Origin: Bacillus sp. AFS041924 | Lineage (GTDB): Bacteria; Bacillota; Bacilli; Bacillales; Bacillaceae_G | Assembly: GCF_002577195.1 (NCBI RefSeq) | Contig: NZ_NULG01000008.1 | Coordinates: 12,116 to 56,164 of the forward strand | DNA length: 44,049 nucleotides | Direction: 5' to 3' | Part shown: positions 17,355 to 25,925 of the stretch, one piece after another | How positions within the stretch are numbered: position 1 is the first letter of the stretch | How the letters are laid out: each line of letters opens with the position of its first letter | The notes under the pieces: model-generated | Told to the model about the DNA's origin: nothing | Database searches by the model: none | What the model saw: only the letters and a program-made list of their open reading frames with translations | Made by a program: the position numbers and the translations under genes

Positions 17355-17999
17355 ATGAAAAAAGTCGTTCCAATCATTGTAATCGGCTTTTGGATTTTAA
17401 TGCTACTACTGGCAATTCGATATCATTTATTTCATTTGTCTTTGAATGATATAAAACACTTTATTGCAAATTCCTCTATGAATCCGATGCTATTATTTGT
17501 CGCTATTTTCTGCGCTAGAATTTTTCTATTTATTCCTAGCTCTGCATTAATTGTAGTAGGTAGTTTATTTTTTCGCCCATTTGAAACCATTCTCTTATCT
17601 TTAATTGGAATGGTCATCACAGAAACAATTATTTACTTATTAAGTAGAAGTATTTTAAGTAATACGATCCAGCAATTCATGGAAAATAAGTATCCTTCTT
17701 TATTTAAAGAGATTATTTCGAATCGAAAGAAATACTTATTTTTAACAGTTGCGACTCCTCTAGCTCCGACTGATGGCGCATGTTTTATTGCTGCTTCGAC
17801 GAATATGAAATATTTGTCTTATATTGCAATTGTTTTTGCTGGTAATATTCCGATCGCCGTTCTTTATACCTTATATGGTAACTTCTTGCTTGGTTCACCA
17901 TGGATTACAATCAGTATAACTGCTACTATTATTGTCACCTTTTTCGTTTATGTTTCCTTAAAAAAGAGACAAAAAAAGGATACCCATTTCTCAGCTTAA
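17355..17999 (+). CDS. TVP38/TMEM64-like VTT-domain membrane protein
   Basis: The 214-aa inner-membrane protein has an N-terminal helix (about 5-23) followed by the VTT/SNARE-associated core: LFIPSSALIVVGSLFFRPFETILLSLIGMVITETIIYLLSR, and later the re-entrant LTVATPLAPTDGACFIAAST segment. The family includes DedA-related proteins and lipid scramblase or carrier candidates. AGGAG stands 10 bases before the ATG. A second, more divergent VTT protein lies about 1.1 kb away on the opposite strand. The substrate is unknown. Confidence 0.8.
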   Translation: MKKVVPIIVIGFWILMLLLAIRYHLFHLSLNDIKHFIANSSMNPMLLFVAIFCARIFLFIPSSALIVVGSLFFRPFETILLSLIGMVITETIIYLLSRSILSNTIQQFMENKYPSLFKEIISNRKKYLFLTVATPLAPTDGACFIAASTNMKYLSYIAIVFAGNIPIAVLYTLYGNFLLGSPWITISITATIIVTFFVYVSLKKRQKKDTHFSA

Positions 18000-18111
18000 A
18001 CATTTTCGAATGAAGTAATTTCAAAAATCGTTATAAATAAATCGATTTTTATATATAAATTAAACTATACTATTAATAATTAAAATTTTATAAGAAACAG
18101 AGGTAAAGAAA

Positions 18112-18423
18112 ATGGAAGCAAATAAGATTTTGTCCTCATTATGTTATTTTAGTGTATTCTTCGCACCTTTTTTATTCCCAATAATTGTTTATTTTGTAGC
18201 AAAGGATCAACAACTAAAATCTCATTCTAAACGCGCTTTTTTTTCACATATACTCCCATTTCTAACAATTATTATTTTAGCGCTTATATCGCTTTTCACG
18301 TTTAATACGTTTGGTGATGGCGCAAGTTTTGCTATTATTGGCGGGTTTATTTTAGCATTTATCGTTAACTTAATTGTATTTATATGGAATATTGTTCAAG
18401 GTATTAAAGTTCTAATCGGATAG
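18112..18423 (+). CDS. DUF4870-like small membrane protein
   Basis: The 103-aa protein has three to four hydrophobic segments and the family look: LSSLCYFSVFFAPFLFPIIVYFVAKDQQLKSHSKRAFFSHILPF, then a glycine-rich helix and a short end VQGIKVLIG. The loop KSHSKRAFFSH matches the conserved 'H-A-K-x-A-L-N-x-Q' style turn of DUF4870/Tic20-like proteins only loosely. GAGGT lies upstream of the ATG. Its function is unknown; it shares the terminator region with the following convergent gene. Confidence 0.65.
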   Translation: MEANKILSSLCYFSVFFAPFLFPIIVYFVAKDQQLKSHSKRAFFSHILPFLTIIILALISLFTFNTFGDGASFAIIGGFILAFIVNLIVFIWNIVQGIKVLIG

Positions 18424-18484
18424 TAGCACAATAAATAGGTTATATTTCTACATTATTTCTCAGGAAATTTTTAATTTCGACAAC

Positions 18485-18525
18485 AAAAAAGGCGATGTAA
18501 GGATAAAACCTTATATCGCCTTTTT
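18485..18525. terminator. Bidirectional terminator
   Basis: AAAAAGGCGAT pairs with ATCGCCTTTTT, with an inner GTAAGG/CCTTAT extension. It sits between convergent genes and overlaps the stop codon of the minus-strand gene. Confidence 0.88.
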
Positions 18526-19411
18526 ATTCCCCTTGTGAAGCCACATAAGCTTCTTTTGAATTAGTTCGTTTAATTGATTTCTTAATAATTAATGATAAGG
18601 CTAGGATGCATGCCACTAATATCGAGCCCGCCAGTGCTATTTGCGAAGTGGTTAAGGAAAAGAATTTAGCCAGATATACAGAGTATGATAGTAGAGAAGA
18701 TGTTATCAATTTTGAAATTGAAGCAATTAAGATAAACTTTTTAAAGGATACTTTACTAATACCTGCTCCGACACAAATAATTTCATCGGGTAAAATTGGA
18801 ATGATGAACATTAAGGTCAAAATAATTGTTTCATTCTTTTTGACATATTCCTGGTATTTTTGTAACTGTTTTTCTTTAACAAACTTTGAAACTAATTTAT
18901 GTCCACCTATTCTTGCTAGAAAATACATAATAACAATACCTAAAGTTGAACCTAGAAATCCAATTACCGCTCCGGAAAAAGAGCCAATTACAGCACTACC
19001 CGCTGGAATCGTAATCGCTTCTGGTAAAGGTAAAATTATCGGTTGAAATAAACAGATTAAGAAAAATAATAATTTCGCAGTAGTAATATGACTGGTTAGT
19101 ATTCGTTCAATTCCGTACTGATCTACGAATACTAAAAATTTACTAACATAAAATATTATTTCTACTACCGATATACAAAGAAGTAAGCTAATAAACGCTA
19201 TTTTTGTAACCTTTAAAAGTTTTTTGCGATTCGATACGATAAGATAAAAATCTAGTAGCAGAATTCCCATAATCGCAAAAATAAATGATATTTTATAGAT
19301 TGTCACTACAGTAGGTAAACTAATGATTAATATTAAGATTAAAATTGTAGCTAATATGATATGTAGCGTTAGTTCTTTCATCGTATTAAACTGTTTATTG
19401 TCTTTCCTCAA
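18524..19411 (-). CDS. VTT-domain (DedA/TVP38-related) membrane protein with N-terminal extension
   Basis: The 295-aa protein has four hydrophobic segments (about residues 10-110) ahead of a VTT core (about 120-285). The core carries PLPEAITIPAGSAVIGSFSGAVIGFLGSTLGIVIMYFLARIGG and the later IPILPDEIICVGAGISKVSFKKF, typical of this superfamily. The start is taken as the TTG at 19411, nine bases after GAGGAG. The TTG at 19420 is too close to the SD, and the ATG at 19381 lacks one. It is a single gene. Members are thought to move lipids or prenyl carriers, but the substrate here is unknown. Confidence 0.78.
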   Translation of the reverse strand: MRKDNKQFNTMKELTLHIILATILILILIISLPTVVTIYKISFIFAIMGILLLDFYLIVSNRKKLLKVTKIAFISLLLCISVVEIIFYVSKFLVFVDQYGIERILTSHITTAKLLFFLICLFQPIILPLPEAITIPAGSAVIGSFSGAVIGFLGSTLGIVIMYFLARIGGHKLVSKFVKEKQLQKYQEYVKKNETIILTLMFIIPILPDEIICVGAGISKVSFKKFILIASISKLITSSLLSYSVYLAKFFSLTTSQIALAGSILVACILALSLIIKKSIKRTNSKEAYVASQGE

Positions 19412-19752
19412 AAAAATCAACTCCTCTACTACTGCTCGACCATTCTCCAGTATTTTTTATTTACTATATTAATAGTAATAAATTGGTATACAATTTGAAA
19501 CGCACTTAAGTATTAGACTTAGTAAGACTTAAGTCTTACTTCAGATGTTGACAGGTGTTATAAATCAGTTTCAAATCAAATTTTTTGAGACTTTGTCTAC
19601 ATATCGATGTCTGAAATTGAGGAAGTACTATCTAAATGAATATGTTCTATTCGAATATTCGACTCTTACTATAAAATGCCTCTATGGTTTAGATATAATT
19701 TATTTATTTTGTTAAAAAATGTGACAATTAAATACAGATATTCTACATACTC
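19412..19752. other. Intergenic region with a 20-bp perfect palindrome
   Basis: No gene is visible. The palindrome AGTAAGACTT/AAGTCTTACT lies at 19521-19540, with a related AGACTTAG half-site just upstream. It could be an operator or an old terminator, though it has no T-tract. A TTGACA stands at about 19548 on the plus strand without a convincing -10. Confidence 0.5.
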
Positions 19753-19782
19753 AAAAGGCTGTCATTTTTTTGACAGCCTTTT
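19753..19782. terminator. Terminator after aldo/keto reductase gene
   Basis: AAAAGGCTGTCA and TGACAGCCTTTT form a perfect 12-bp stem with a 6-nt loop and T-tracts on both sides. It lies 16 bp beyond the reductase stop on the minus strand. Confidence 0.9.
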
Positions 19783-19797
19783 GTTTTTATGATTAGA

Positions 19798-20628
19798 TTA
19801 GAAATCGAAATTGTCAGGGTCTGGACCTACACGGTGGTTTTGGTTCAGAGCGTCGATTCGATTCATGTCTTCTTGTGTTAGTTCAAAATCGAAAATATTT
19901 GCGTTTTCTTGAATACGGTGTTCTTTAATCGATTTCGGTATGATTACAACGCCGTTTTGTAAATGCCAGCGTAATACAACTTGAGCAATTGATTTATTAT
20001 GTTTGTTTGCAATTTCTAATAAAGTTTCGTTTTCAAATAGACCTCCTTGCATTAACGGAGCCCATGCTTCTACTTGAATTGAATTTTCTTTTAAGAATTT
20101 TCTTAGTTCAACTTGGCTTAGCATCGGATGTAATTCTACTTGATTGACCATAGGCATTATTTCAGCATTAGCCATTACTTCTTTTAAGTGATGAATTTGG
20201 AAGTTACTCATTCCGATCGCTTTTACTTTTCCATTTTTATATAGTGTTTCTAGTGCTTTCCATGTATCAACATATTTGCCTTCTACTGGCCAATGGATTA
20301 AATAAAGATCTAAATAATCAAGACCTAGTTTTTTCAAACTTAATTCAAATGCATCAATTGTTGATTGGTAGCCAAGATCAGCATTCCAAACTTTTGATGT
20401 AATAAATAAATCTTCACGTTTAAGACCATTTTCCTCAAGTGCTTCCCTAATTCCTTGACCTACACCTTCTTCGTTTTGATAAATCGCTGCAGTATCAATA
20501 CTACGATAACCATTTCGGATTGCAGCCTTGACTGAATCAATTACAACTTGACCGTCCTCTACTTGGAAAACCCCTAAACCTATAACAGGCATTTCTAAAC
20601 CATTGTTTAATTTAACTAGATTATTCAT
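19798..20628 (-). CDS. Aldo/keto reductase (YvgN/YtbE-like)
   Basis: This is an NADPH-dependent reductase of aldehydes; the closest bacillar relatives reduce methylglyoxal and glyoxal. The 276-aa TIM barrel has the catalytic tetrad D45, Y50 (SIDTAAIYQNEEGVG), K79 (FITSKVW) and H112 (LIHWP), and the cofactor-binding IPKSIKEHRIQEN. The start is the ATG at 20628, eight bases after GAGGAG; the ATG at 20634 is only two bases from it. It is 43 bp downstream of an MFS gene on the same strand and probably shares its transcript, with a divergent HxlR regulator upstream. Confidence 0.92.
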   Translation of the reverse strand: MNNLVKLNNGLEMPVIGLGVFQVEDGQVVIDSVKAAIRNGYRSIDTAAIYQNEEGVGQGIREALEENGLKREDLFITSKVWNADLGYQSTIDAFELSLKKLGLDYLDLYLIHWPVEGKYVDTWKALETLYKNGKVKAIGMSNFQIHHLKEVMANAEIMPMVNQVELHPMLSQVELRKFLKENSIQVEAWAPLMQGGLFENETLLEIANKHNKSIAQVVLRWHLQNGVVIIPKSIKEHRIQENANIFDFELTQEDMNRIDALNQNHRVGPDPDNFDF

Positions 20629-20671
20629 TTTCATATCTCCTCTATTTTCTTATTATTTTTTTAAAATTAAT

Positions 20672-21874
20672 TTACTTTCTCTTTTCTAAAGAAGCACTCC
20701 AGATGCTTAGTAAAACTGCTCCTAAAACCATAACTCCACCAATCCATGGTGTATGGATCAAGCCGATTGTATCTACAACTAAACCACCAATAAAGGCTCC
20801 AATTGCAATACCTACATTGAAAGCTGCTATATTTAACGCTGATGCAATATCTACAGCAGATGGGACATACTTTTCTGCTAATTTCACAACATAAATTTGT
20901 AGACCAGGTACATTCATAAAAGCAAGTAAGCCTAGGAAGAAAATCGTCACAATTCCAACTAGTTTAAATGGTGCCGTAAACGATAGAATCACGAGAATAA
21001 TTGCTTGTGCAGCAAACATCCAAGTTAATGCTTTTAAAGGATTTTTATTAGCTGCTTTACCACCTAATGTATTACCAAGTGCTACTGCAATTCCATAAAC
21101 AAGTAAGATGATGCTTACAGAGCTTGGCGCAAAACCAGTAATTTTTTCAAGGATTGGTGCTAAATAAGTGAATGCTACAAATGTACCTCCGTATCCTAAT
21201 GCTGTAATAGCAAAGGCTAAAAGTAATGGTCCATTAGTTAAAACTTTCAAGTTATCACTAATTTTTGAAGCTGGTGGCTGTTTGATTGTTTTTGGGACTA
21301 ATAGTGCAATTGCGATGATTGCAATAATACCTAGTATTGCCACAGCCCCAAAAGTTGATCTCCATCCAAAATGCTGACCAATAAATGTACCTAATGGAAC
21401 GCCCGTTACAGTCGCAACAGTCAATCCAGTAAACATAAATGCAATCGCACTTGCCCGTTTATTTTCAGGTACTACATCAGCTGCAATTGTTGAACCAATT
21501 GAAAAGAAAACACCATGTGAAAATGAAGTAATTATTCTTGCTACTAATAAAAGGCCAAAGCTAGTAGAAAAAGCGGCAACACTATTTCCTACTATAAAGA
21601 TAACCATTAATAGCATTAATAACGATTTTCGACCGATTTTATTAGTTAGTGCTGTTAATATTGGTGCTCCAAATGCAACACCCATTGCATAACCGGAAAT
21701 TAATAAACCTGCTAATGTAATTGATATATTTAAATCACTAGCTAGTGTTGATAACAAACCAACGGGAACAAATTCAGTTGTTCCGATCCCAAATGCACTA
21801 ATGGCAAGAGCCATTAACGCGGGAGTGCCACTTTTTTTCTCTTGTACTTTAATCGAAGCAGCAGTCGAACTCAT
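20672..21874 (-). CDS. MFS exporter (AraJ/YdhP-like DHA1 family)
   Basis: This 400-aa, 12-helix inner-membrane exporter carries the typical opening MALAISAFGIGTTEFVPVGLLSTLASDLNIS found in AraJ, YdhP and related sugar or drug exporters, the GAPILTALTNKIGRKSLL loop between helices 2 and 3, and RIITSFSHGVFFSIGSTIAA in helix 4. AAGGAGG stands before the ATG at 21874. It leads an operon with the aldo/keto reductase and is divergent from an HxlR gene, an arrangement in which the regulator senses a reactive compound. The substrate is not known. Confidence 0.88.
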   Translation of the reverse strand: MSSTAASIKVQEKKSGTPALMALAISAFGIGTTEFVPVGLLSTLASDLNISITLAGLLISGYAMGVAFGAPILTALTNKIGRKSLLMLLMVIFIVGNSVAAFSTSFGLLLVARIITSFSHGVFFSIGSTIAADVVPENKRASAIAFMFTGLTVATVTGVPLGTFIGQHFGWRSTFGAVAILGIIAIIAIALLVPKTIKQPPASKISDNLKVLTNGPLLLAFAITALGYGGTFVAFTYLAPILEKITGFAPSSVSIILLVYGIAVALGNTLGGKAANKNPLKALTWMFAAQAIILVILSFTAPFKLVGIVTIFFLGLLAFMNVPGLQIYVVKLAEKYVPSAVDIASALNIAAFNVGIAIGAFIGGLVVDTIGLIHTPWIGGVMVLGAVLLSIWSASLEKRK

Positions 21875-22118
21875 ATAGAGATTCCTCCTTGTTATTATGA
21901 TTTTTATGGTTAGTTTGAATACAAAGAAACATGGCGCCTGAATAAAGTCTCTTTGCCATTCAAAACATAAATGAAATGAAAAAGTAAAAGATTAACGACT
22001 TCCTTTATACATTTAAGTAAAATGGAAAAAATACTTTTTATAATTTGTTAATCAATTAACTATTGTCATTATGAGCGATAGGAATAATTTAGAGAAGTAT
22101 GCACTTTGAAGTGATATA

Positions 22119-22134
22119 GTTACTTTTTAGTAAC
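22119..22134. promoter_or_regulatory. Dyad in the MFS/HxlR divergent region
   Basis: GTTACT-TTTT-AGTAAC is a perfect 6-4-6 dyad in the 421-bp divergent region. HxlR/DUF24 regulators such as YodB and CatR are known to use TACT/AGTA-type half-sites. Apart from this dyad I see no clear feature in the rest of the region (21875-22295). Confidence 0.4.
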
Positions 22135-22295
22135 ATTTATGTGAGTAAAGGTTAAAATCATCGAAAATTATTCTAATTAATTTTATATCGGACTAGAAAC
22201 TACACAGTTTATGAAGAGAATGTTATGATATTTAAATCATTAAAAATTTATAGTGTTGGCCGTTTTGTATAAAGATGAACGAAGGAGCGGAGAAA

Positions 22296-22661
22296 ATGAA
22301 AAAATACAATATTCCCGTCGAGGCTTCATTAGACGTAATCGGTGGTAAATGGAAGGTAGTCATACTTTGTCATTTGACAAAAGGAACGAAAAGAACTTCT
22401 GAATTAAAAAAATTAATGCCAAACATTACTCAAAAGATGTTAACTCAGCAATTGAAAGAATTGCAGGAAGATAATATCGTTCATCGAAAAGTATTCAATC
22501 AGGTTCCCCCAAAAGTAGAATATTCCTTAACTGATTATGGAGAGTCTTTAAAAGAAGTTTTAGATTTGCTATGTACTTGGGGAGAAAATCATATCGAACA
22601 AATGTATCCCGACAAAAATGAAGTACTTCTTCCCCAAGTTGAGGACGAAGTAACCTTATAA
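22296..22661 (+). CDS. HxlR (DUF24) family transcriptional regulator
   Basis: This is a winged-helix DNA-binding protein acting as a dimer. The 121-aa product has the family signature EASLDVIGGKWKVVILCHLTKGTKRTSELKKLMPNITQKMLTQQLKELQEDNIVHR. The start is the ATG at 22296 with AAGGAG nine bases upstream; the ATG at 22275 has no SD. YodB-type redox sensors use an N-terminal Cys6, which is absent here; the cysteines are in VILCHL and LLCTWG. It is divergent from the MFS-aldo/keto reductase pair and is its likely regulator. Confidence 0.9.
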   Translation: MKKYNIPVEASLDVIGGKWKVVILCHLTKGTKRTSELKKLMPNITQKMLTQQLKELQEDNIVHRKVFNQVPPKVEYSLTDYGESLKEVLDLLCTWGENHIEQMYPDKNEVLLPQVEDEVTL

Positions 22662-22663
22662 TA

Positions 22664-22697
22664 AAAACTCCTTTTTCTATTTTGAGAAAGGAGTTTT
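22664..22697 (+). terminator. Terminator after hxlR-type gene
   Basis: AAAACTCCTTT pairs with AAAGGAGTTTT, with T residues on the plus-strand side. It also faces the convergent lipoprotein gene. Confidence 0.82.
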
Positions 22698-22708
22698 ATT
22701 CTGCATTC

Positions 22709-23380
22709 CTACTTAATATCTACTTTTATTTTTTTTGCTTTGGCAATTATTTTATGTTGATCATCTAATACATCACTAGTAGTTAGCTCAATCCATTTCA
22801 AGCCCGGATCAGTATGATCTACAATAAATCCCATTGCTCCTTGTTTTGAACCATTAGGAGTGATTTCCCCGCCTAAATATTCAATGTAGAAGTCATCTTT
22901 AAATTCCTTTACTTCCTTATTACTGGTCATCAAATGAGCTACTGGACCAAAATGTAATTGTTTATTCGAGTGATTAATCATTTCTACTTCTACCTTTATA
23001 AATCGGAAACTTTCATAGCTTTCTGTATAATAATGAAAATAATCCATTAAAGAATACGTCGGTAAGTTTTTCATAAGTTTTATATGCTTAATTTTCATTT
23101 CGATTGGACCAACTGAGTAAGACTTATTTAATGAAGCAATTCCTTCTAATGTAACTTCACCTTTTTCATCTTTAAGTGTTTGACCTTTTAGAAGCAAACC
23201 TGTATCATCTGAAACCTGTGGGTTTGGAATATATACATCATTTAAAGACTTTGCTCGGTTTTTGGATACTGTAGAGACCTTTTTTATATTTTCGGCTGAA
23301 ACAGTTGTTTTCTCTTTTTGAACGAAGCTACACCCTGAAAGCATAAAAGAAAGTAAAATAAATGGAATCAACTTTTTCAT
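22709..23380 (-). CDS. Putative lipoprotein, function unknown
   Basis: The 223-aa protein has a lipoprotein signal peptide (MKKLIPFILLSFMLSGC, lipobox LSGC with Cys17), so it should be anchored to the outer face of the membrane. The mature part is mostly beta-type with no recognised catalytic motif. Its IKVEVEMINHSNKQLHFGP stretch resembles the immunoglobulin-like DUF4352-type extracellular domains, a weak resemblance. AAAGGGG precedes the ATG. It follows the alkaline phosphatase gene on the same strand (64 bp) with a hairpin between them. Confidence 0.75.
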   Translation of the reverse strand: MKKLIPFILLSFMLSGCSFVQKEKTTVSAENIKKVSTVSKNRAKSLNDVYIPNPQVSDDTGLLLKGQTLKDEKGEVTLEGIASLNKSYSVGPIEMKIKHIKLMKNLPTYSLMDYFHYYTESYESFRFIKVEVEMINHSNKQLHFGPVAHLMTSNKEVKEFKDDFYIEYLGGEITPNGSKQGAMGFIVDHTDPGLKWIELTTSDVLDDQHKIIAKAKKIKVDIK

Positions 23381-23403
23381 ATAAATCCCCTTTCATTCTT
23401 AAA

Positions 23404-23430
23404 TCCCGTTAAATAGCATCATTTAACGGG
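23404..23430 (-). terminator. Hairpin between alkaline phosphatase and lipoprotein genes
   Basis: CCCGTTAAAT pairs perfectly with ATTTAACGGG across a 7-nt loop. The following minus-strand tract (ATTTAAG) is poor in T, so it may only partly terminate. Confidence 0.6.
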
Positions 23431-23444
23431 ACTTTATTGTTTAC

Positions 23445-24809
23445 TTATTTACCATTCTTTAAAATTCTAAAGATGTTTTTTGCTTGGTCAGTATTATCGA
23501 TCTTCCCTGCAAATAATTGACTGCCAGGACCATATGCATAAACGTTTACGTCTTCACCTGTGTGACCACCAGTAGTCCAACCAGTTACAGAACGATTATC
23601 AAATATTGCTTCGATTGCATTATCGATCTCTAACGTATTTTTTGACACGGCCGCTGTTTTAACTGATTGAATCTCTTCAGGCTTCAATTCTAATTTAATA
23701 GTAGATTTTAATATTTTTTCTACATCTGCGCCTTTACTAATCTGTTCAGCCATGAAATCAGGTGTACGTTTAGCTGCGGCAATCGGAGCTCCATGCCAAT
23801 TGTAATCACCTTTTGCGCCAATAGAATATCCACCTGTTGAGTGGTCAGCAGTTGCTACAACTAATGTATGCTTGTCCTTTTTGGCAAATGCGATTGCAGC
23901 TTTAAATGCTTTTTCAAAGTCTTCCATTTCACTCATTGCCGAAACGATATCATTGTCATGTCCAGCCCAATCAATTTGGCTACCTTCTACCATTAAAAAG
24001 AATCCATCTTTATCTCTGCTTAATTTATTAATTGCTGTATTTGTCATATCGCTTAGTGAAGGCATCGAGTCTTCACGATCGATCATCTTGGGCATTCCAC
24101 CTTGTGCGAACAAGCCTAGCATTTTATTGTTTTTATCTTTTAACATTTGGTTTTTATTCGTTACATAAGAGTAGCCATCTTTTTTAAATAACTTTGTTAA
24201 ATTACGATCTTCACGTACAAAGTTACTTAATCCTCCTCCCAGCATGACATCTATTTTATGTCCACCTTTAATTAGTTCATCGTAGTAATCATCCGCAATC
24301 GCATTCATATTTTTACGACTTACATCATGAGCACCATAAGACGCTGGTGTAGCATGTGTAATTTCTGAAGTAGCTACTAGACCTGTCGCTTTTCCTTTTT
24401 CTTTTGCTGCCTCTAGAACAGTTTTTACTTTTGTCCCATCATTATCTACACCAATCGCTGCATTATAGGTTTTAACTCCCGCTGACATAGCTGTTGCCGC
24501 TGCAGCTGAGTCAGTAATATTTTGCATTGGGTCCTCAGGATATGTCATTTGTTGACCAACTAAATAGTGATCAAATTCAGTTTGTTCGACTACTTTCGTT
24601 TTTGGATTGTCCTTAAAATAACGATAAGCTGTAGTGTATGAAACACCCATTCCATCACCAATTAAAAAGATTACATTCCTAATTTCATTCTTGTTTGTTT
24701 CTTTAGCTTGTACTTCATGATTCGCAAACGAACCAATAAATGTACCAAATGCCATCGTTGAAAGCACAGCCACTGGAATTAATTTTTTCGTAAGTCTGTT
24801 TCTAAACAT
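23445..24809 (-). CDS. Alkaline phosphatase (PhoA family), secreted
   Basis: This metal-dependent phosphomonoesterase releases phosphate outside the cell. A signal peptide (about residues 1-35, ending VQA) precedes the phosphatase domain. Motifs are GDGMG with Asp52, DSAAAATAMSAG with nucleophile Ser101, HATPASYGAHD, EGSQIDWAGHDND, TADHSTGGYSIG and the C-terminal WTTGGHTGEDVNVYAYGPG. The 454-aa length fits B. subtilis PhoA/PhoB. AAGGGGG lies before the ATG. The AT-rich upstream region has TTAACA/TTAATA-like hexamers that could be a weak PhoP box. It is probably induced by phosphate starvation, by analogy. Confidence 0.93.
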   Translation of the reverse strand: MFRNRLTKKLIPVAVLSTMAFGTFIGSFANHEVQAKETNKNEIRNVIFLIGDGMGVSYTTAYRYFKDNPKTKVVEQTEFDHYLVGQQMTYPEDPMQNITDSAAAATAMSAGVKTYNAAIGVDNDGTKVKTVLEAAKEKGKATGLVATSEITHATPASYGAHDVSRKNMNAIADDYYDELIKGGHKIDVMLGGGLSNFVREDRNLTKLFKKDGYSYVTNKNQMLKDKNNKMLGLFAQGGMPKMIDREDSMPSLSDMTNTAINKLSRDKDGFFLMVEGSQIDWAGHDNDIVSAMSEMEDFEKAFKAAIAFAKKDKHTLVVATADHSTGGYSIGAKGDYNWHGAPIAAAKRTPDFMAEQISKGADVEKILKSTIKLELKPEEIQSVKTAAVSKNTLEIDNAIEAIFDNRSVTGWTTGGHTGEDVNVYAYGPGSQLFAGKIDNTDQAKNIFRILKNGK

Positions 24810-24980
24810 TAAAAAATCCCCCTTAAAATAAAAGAATTATTAGAATTTACTTTTTAATTTTAATGAGATTTTGTTAATTTAATTAAGAGTATATGTAAAG
24901 AAAAAATAAAGAATTGTTTTTATTAAATTAATTTTAACTTTTGCATCTTGGTCTAATGTATAACGTATCAGTCTAATAAA

Positions 24981-25027
24981 AAAAAAGATTGGACAATGTA
25001 TTTATTACATGTTGTACAATCTTTTTT
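24981..25027 (-). terminator. Terminator after YjzC-like gene
   Basis: AAAAAAGATTG pairs with CAATCTTTTTT, extended by an inner ACAATGTA/TACATGTTGT stem. T-tracts flank both sides, so it can also serve the opposite direction. Confidence 0.8.
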
Positions 25028-25064
25028 ACTATACTTTTGAAACCCTATTTTTCTTGCCTCTAAA

Positions 25065-25229
25065 TTAACTCCCGTGTCTCCATTTAGTTGGCTTTCCTGA
25101 TGAAGGGCAATTCGGAAACTTTTGTCCCGCTTGTAATTCAATATTCTCCCCGTCTGCATCAGTATAACGGCCAGTGATCATTACAGTTTCGCCTGTATTA
25201 TGCGTATGTCCAAATCCTTGATTATCCAT
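25065..25229 (-). CDS. Small YjzC-like hydrophilic protein
   Basis: The 54-aa product starts MDNQGFGHTHNTGETVMITG and ends with a GQKFPNCPSSGKPTKWRHGS tail. The order glycine-rich start, ITGRYTDADG, ELxAGxKFP and a final Lys-Trp resembles bacillar YjzC-type proteins of unknown function. AAGGAGG is six bases before the ATG at 25229, with a second ATG three bases upstream. It is a single gene with its own terminator. Confidence 0.72.
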   Translation of the reverse strand: MDNQGFGHTHNTGETVMITGRYTDADGENIELQAGQKFPNCPSSGKPTKWRHGS

Positions 25230-25338
25230 CATAATCCTCCTTTTCAATTGCACTAGAATTACTTTTTCCTTCATCAAGGGTAAATATTCGATTTCTTAAT
25301 CGTTTTTATAGCGATTCTTATTGATATAGTCCATTTTT

Positions 25339-25755
25339 CTACCGTTCCCTAATTTGCTTTTCATGCACGATGTTTCTCCATTTTAGGTCCCCGCGTTCTA
25401 AACCATGAATTAAAATTTCTGCAGTACCCATGTTCGTTGCTAAAGGAATTGAGTATACGTCACATAAGCGAATTAAAGCCAAAATATCTGGTTCATGTGG
25501 CTGCGCTGTTAGTGGATCACGAAAGAAGATAACGATATCCATCAAATTCTTCGCTATTAAAGCACCTATTTCCTGATCTCCACCAAGAGGACCAGAATTA
25601 AATCGATGTATATTTAGTTTTGTACTTTCCATGATTTTTGTTCCAGTTGTTCCTGTAGAATATAACTCGTGTTTAGATAAAATAGATTCATATGCCATCG
25701 CAAAATTTACTAAATCATTTTTCTTTTGATCGTGCGCAATGAAAGCAATTTTCAA
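25339..25755 (-). CDS. mgsA: Methylglyoxal synthase MgsA
   Basis: MgsA turns dihydroxyacetone phosphate into methylglyoxal and phosphate, a bypass of lower glycolysis. The 138-aa protein has the family landmarks MKIAFIAHD (His8), [26 protein letters not shown] (Asp60), [12 protein letters not shown] (Asp80, His87) and [12 protein letters not shown]. The start is a TTG at 25755 with AAAGGA nine bases upstream, which gives exactly the family N-terminus; the in-frame ATG at 25764 is too close to that SD. In B. subtilis it sits near dapB; here it is isolated. The aldo/keto reductase 4.7 kb away could detoxify its product. Confidence 0.95.
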   Translation of the reverse strand: MKIAFIAHDQKKNDLVNFAMAYESILSKHELYSTGTTGTKIMESTKLNIHRFNSGPLGGDQEIGALIAKNLMDIVIFFRDPLTAQPHEPDILALIRLCDVYSIPLATNMGTAEILIHGLERGDLKWRNIVHEKQIRER

Positions 25756-25925
25756 GGTCAACATTCCTTTCTATTAGGAAAAATGGAATTCAAGTTTCGG
25801 CATTTGTTTATCATTTGAATAGAAACGACACCAATCAAGTAAAACCATTGATTTTTTTTACTTTAGCTTAGCTATTGTACTCTTTCAATTTTAGAATGTA
25901 AATTTCGTAAATTGATAAAATCGTC

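Noticed and set aside
24968-25159. Second minus-strand open frame overlapping the YjzC-like gene
   Set aside because: It lacks an SD, runs through the terminator hairpin and overlaps a better-supported gene in another frame.
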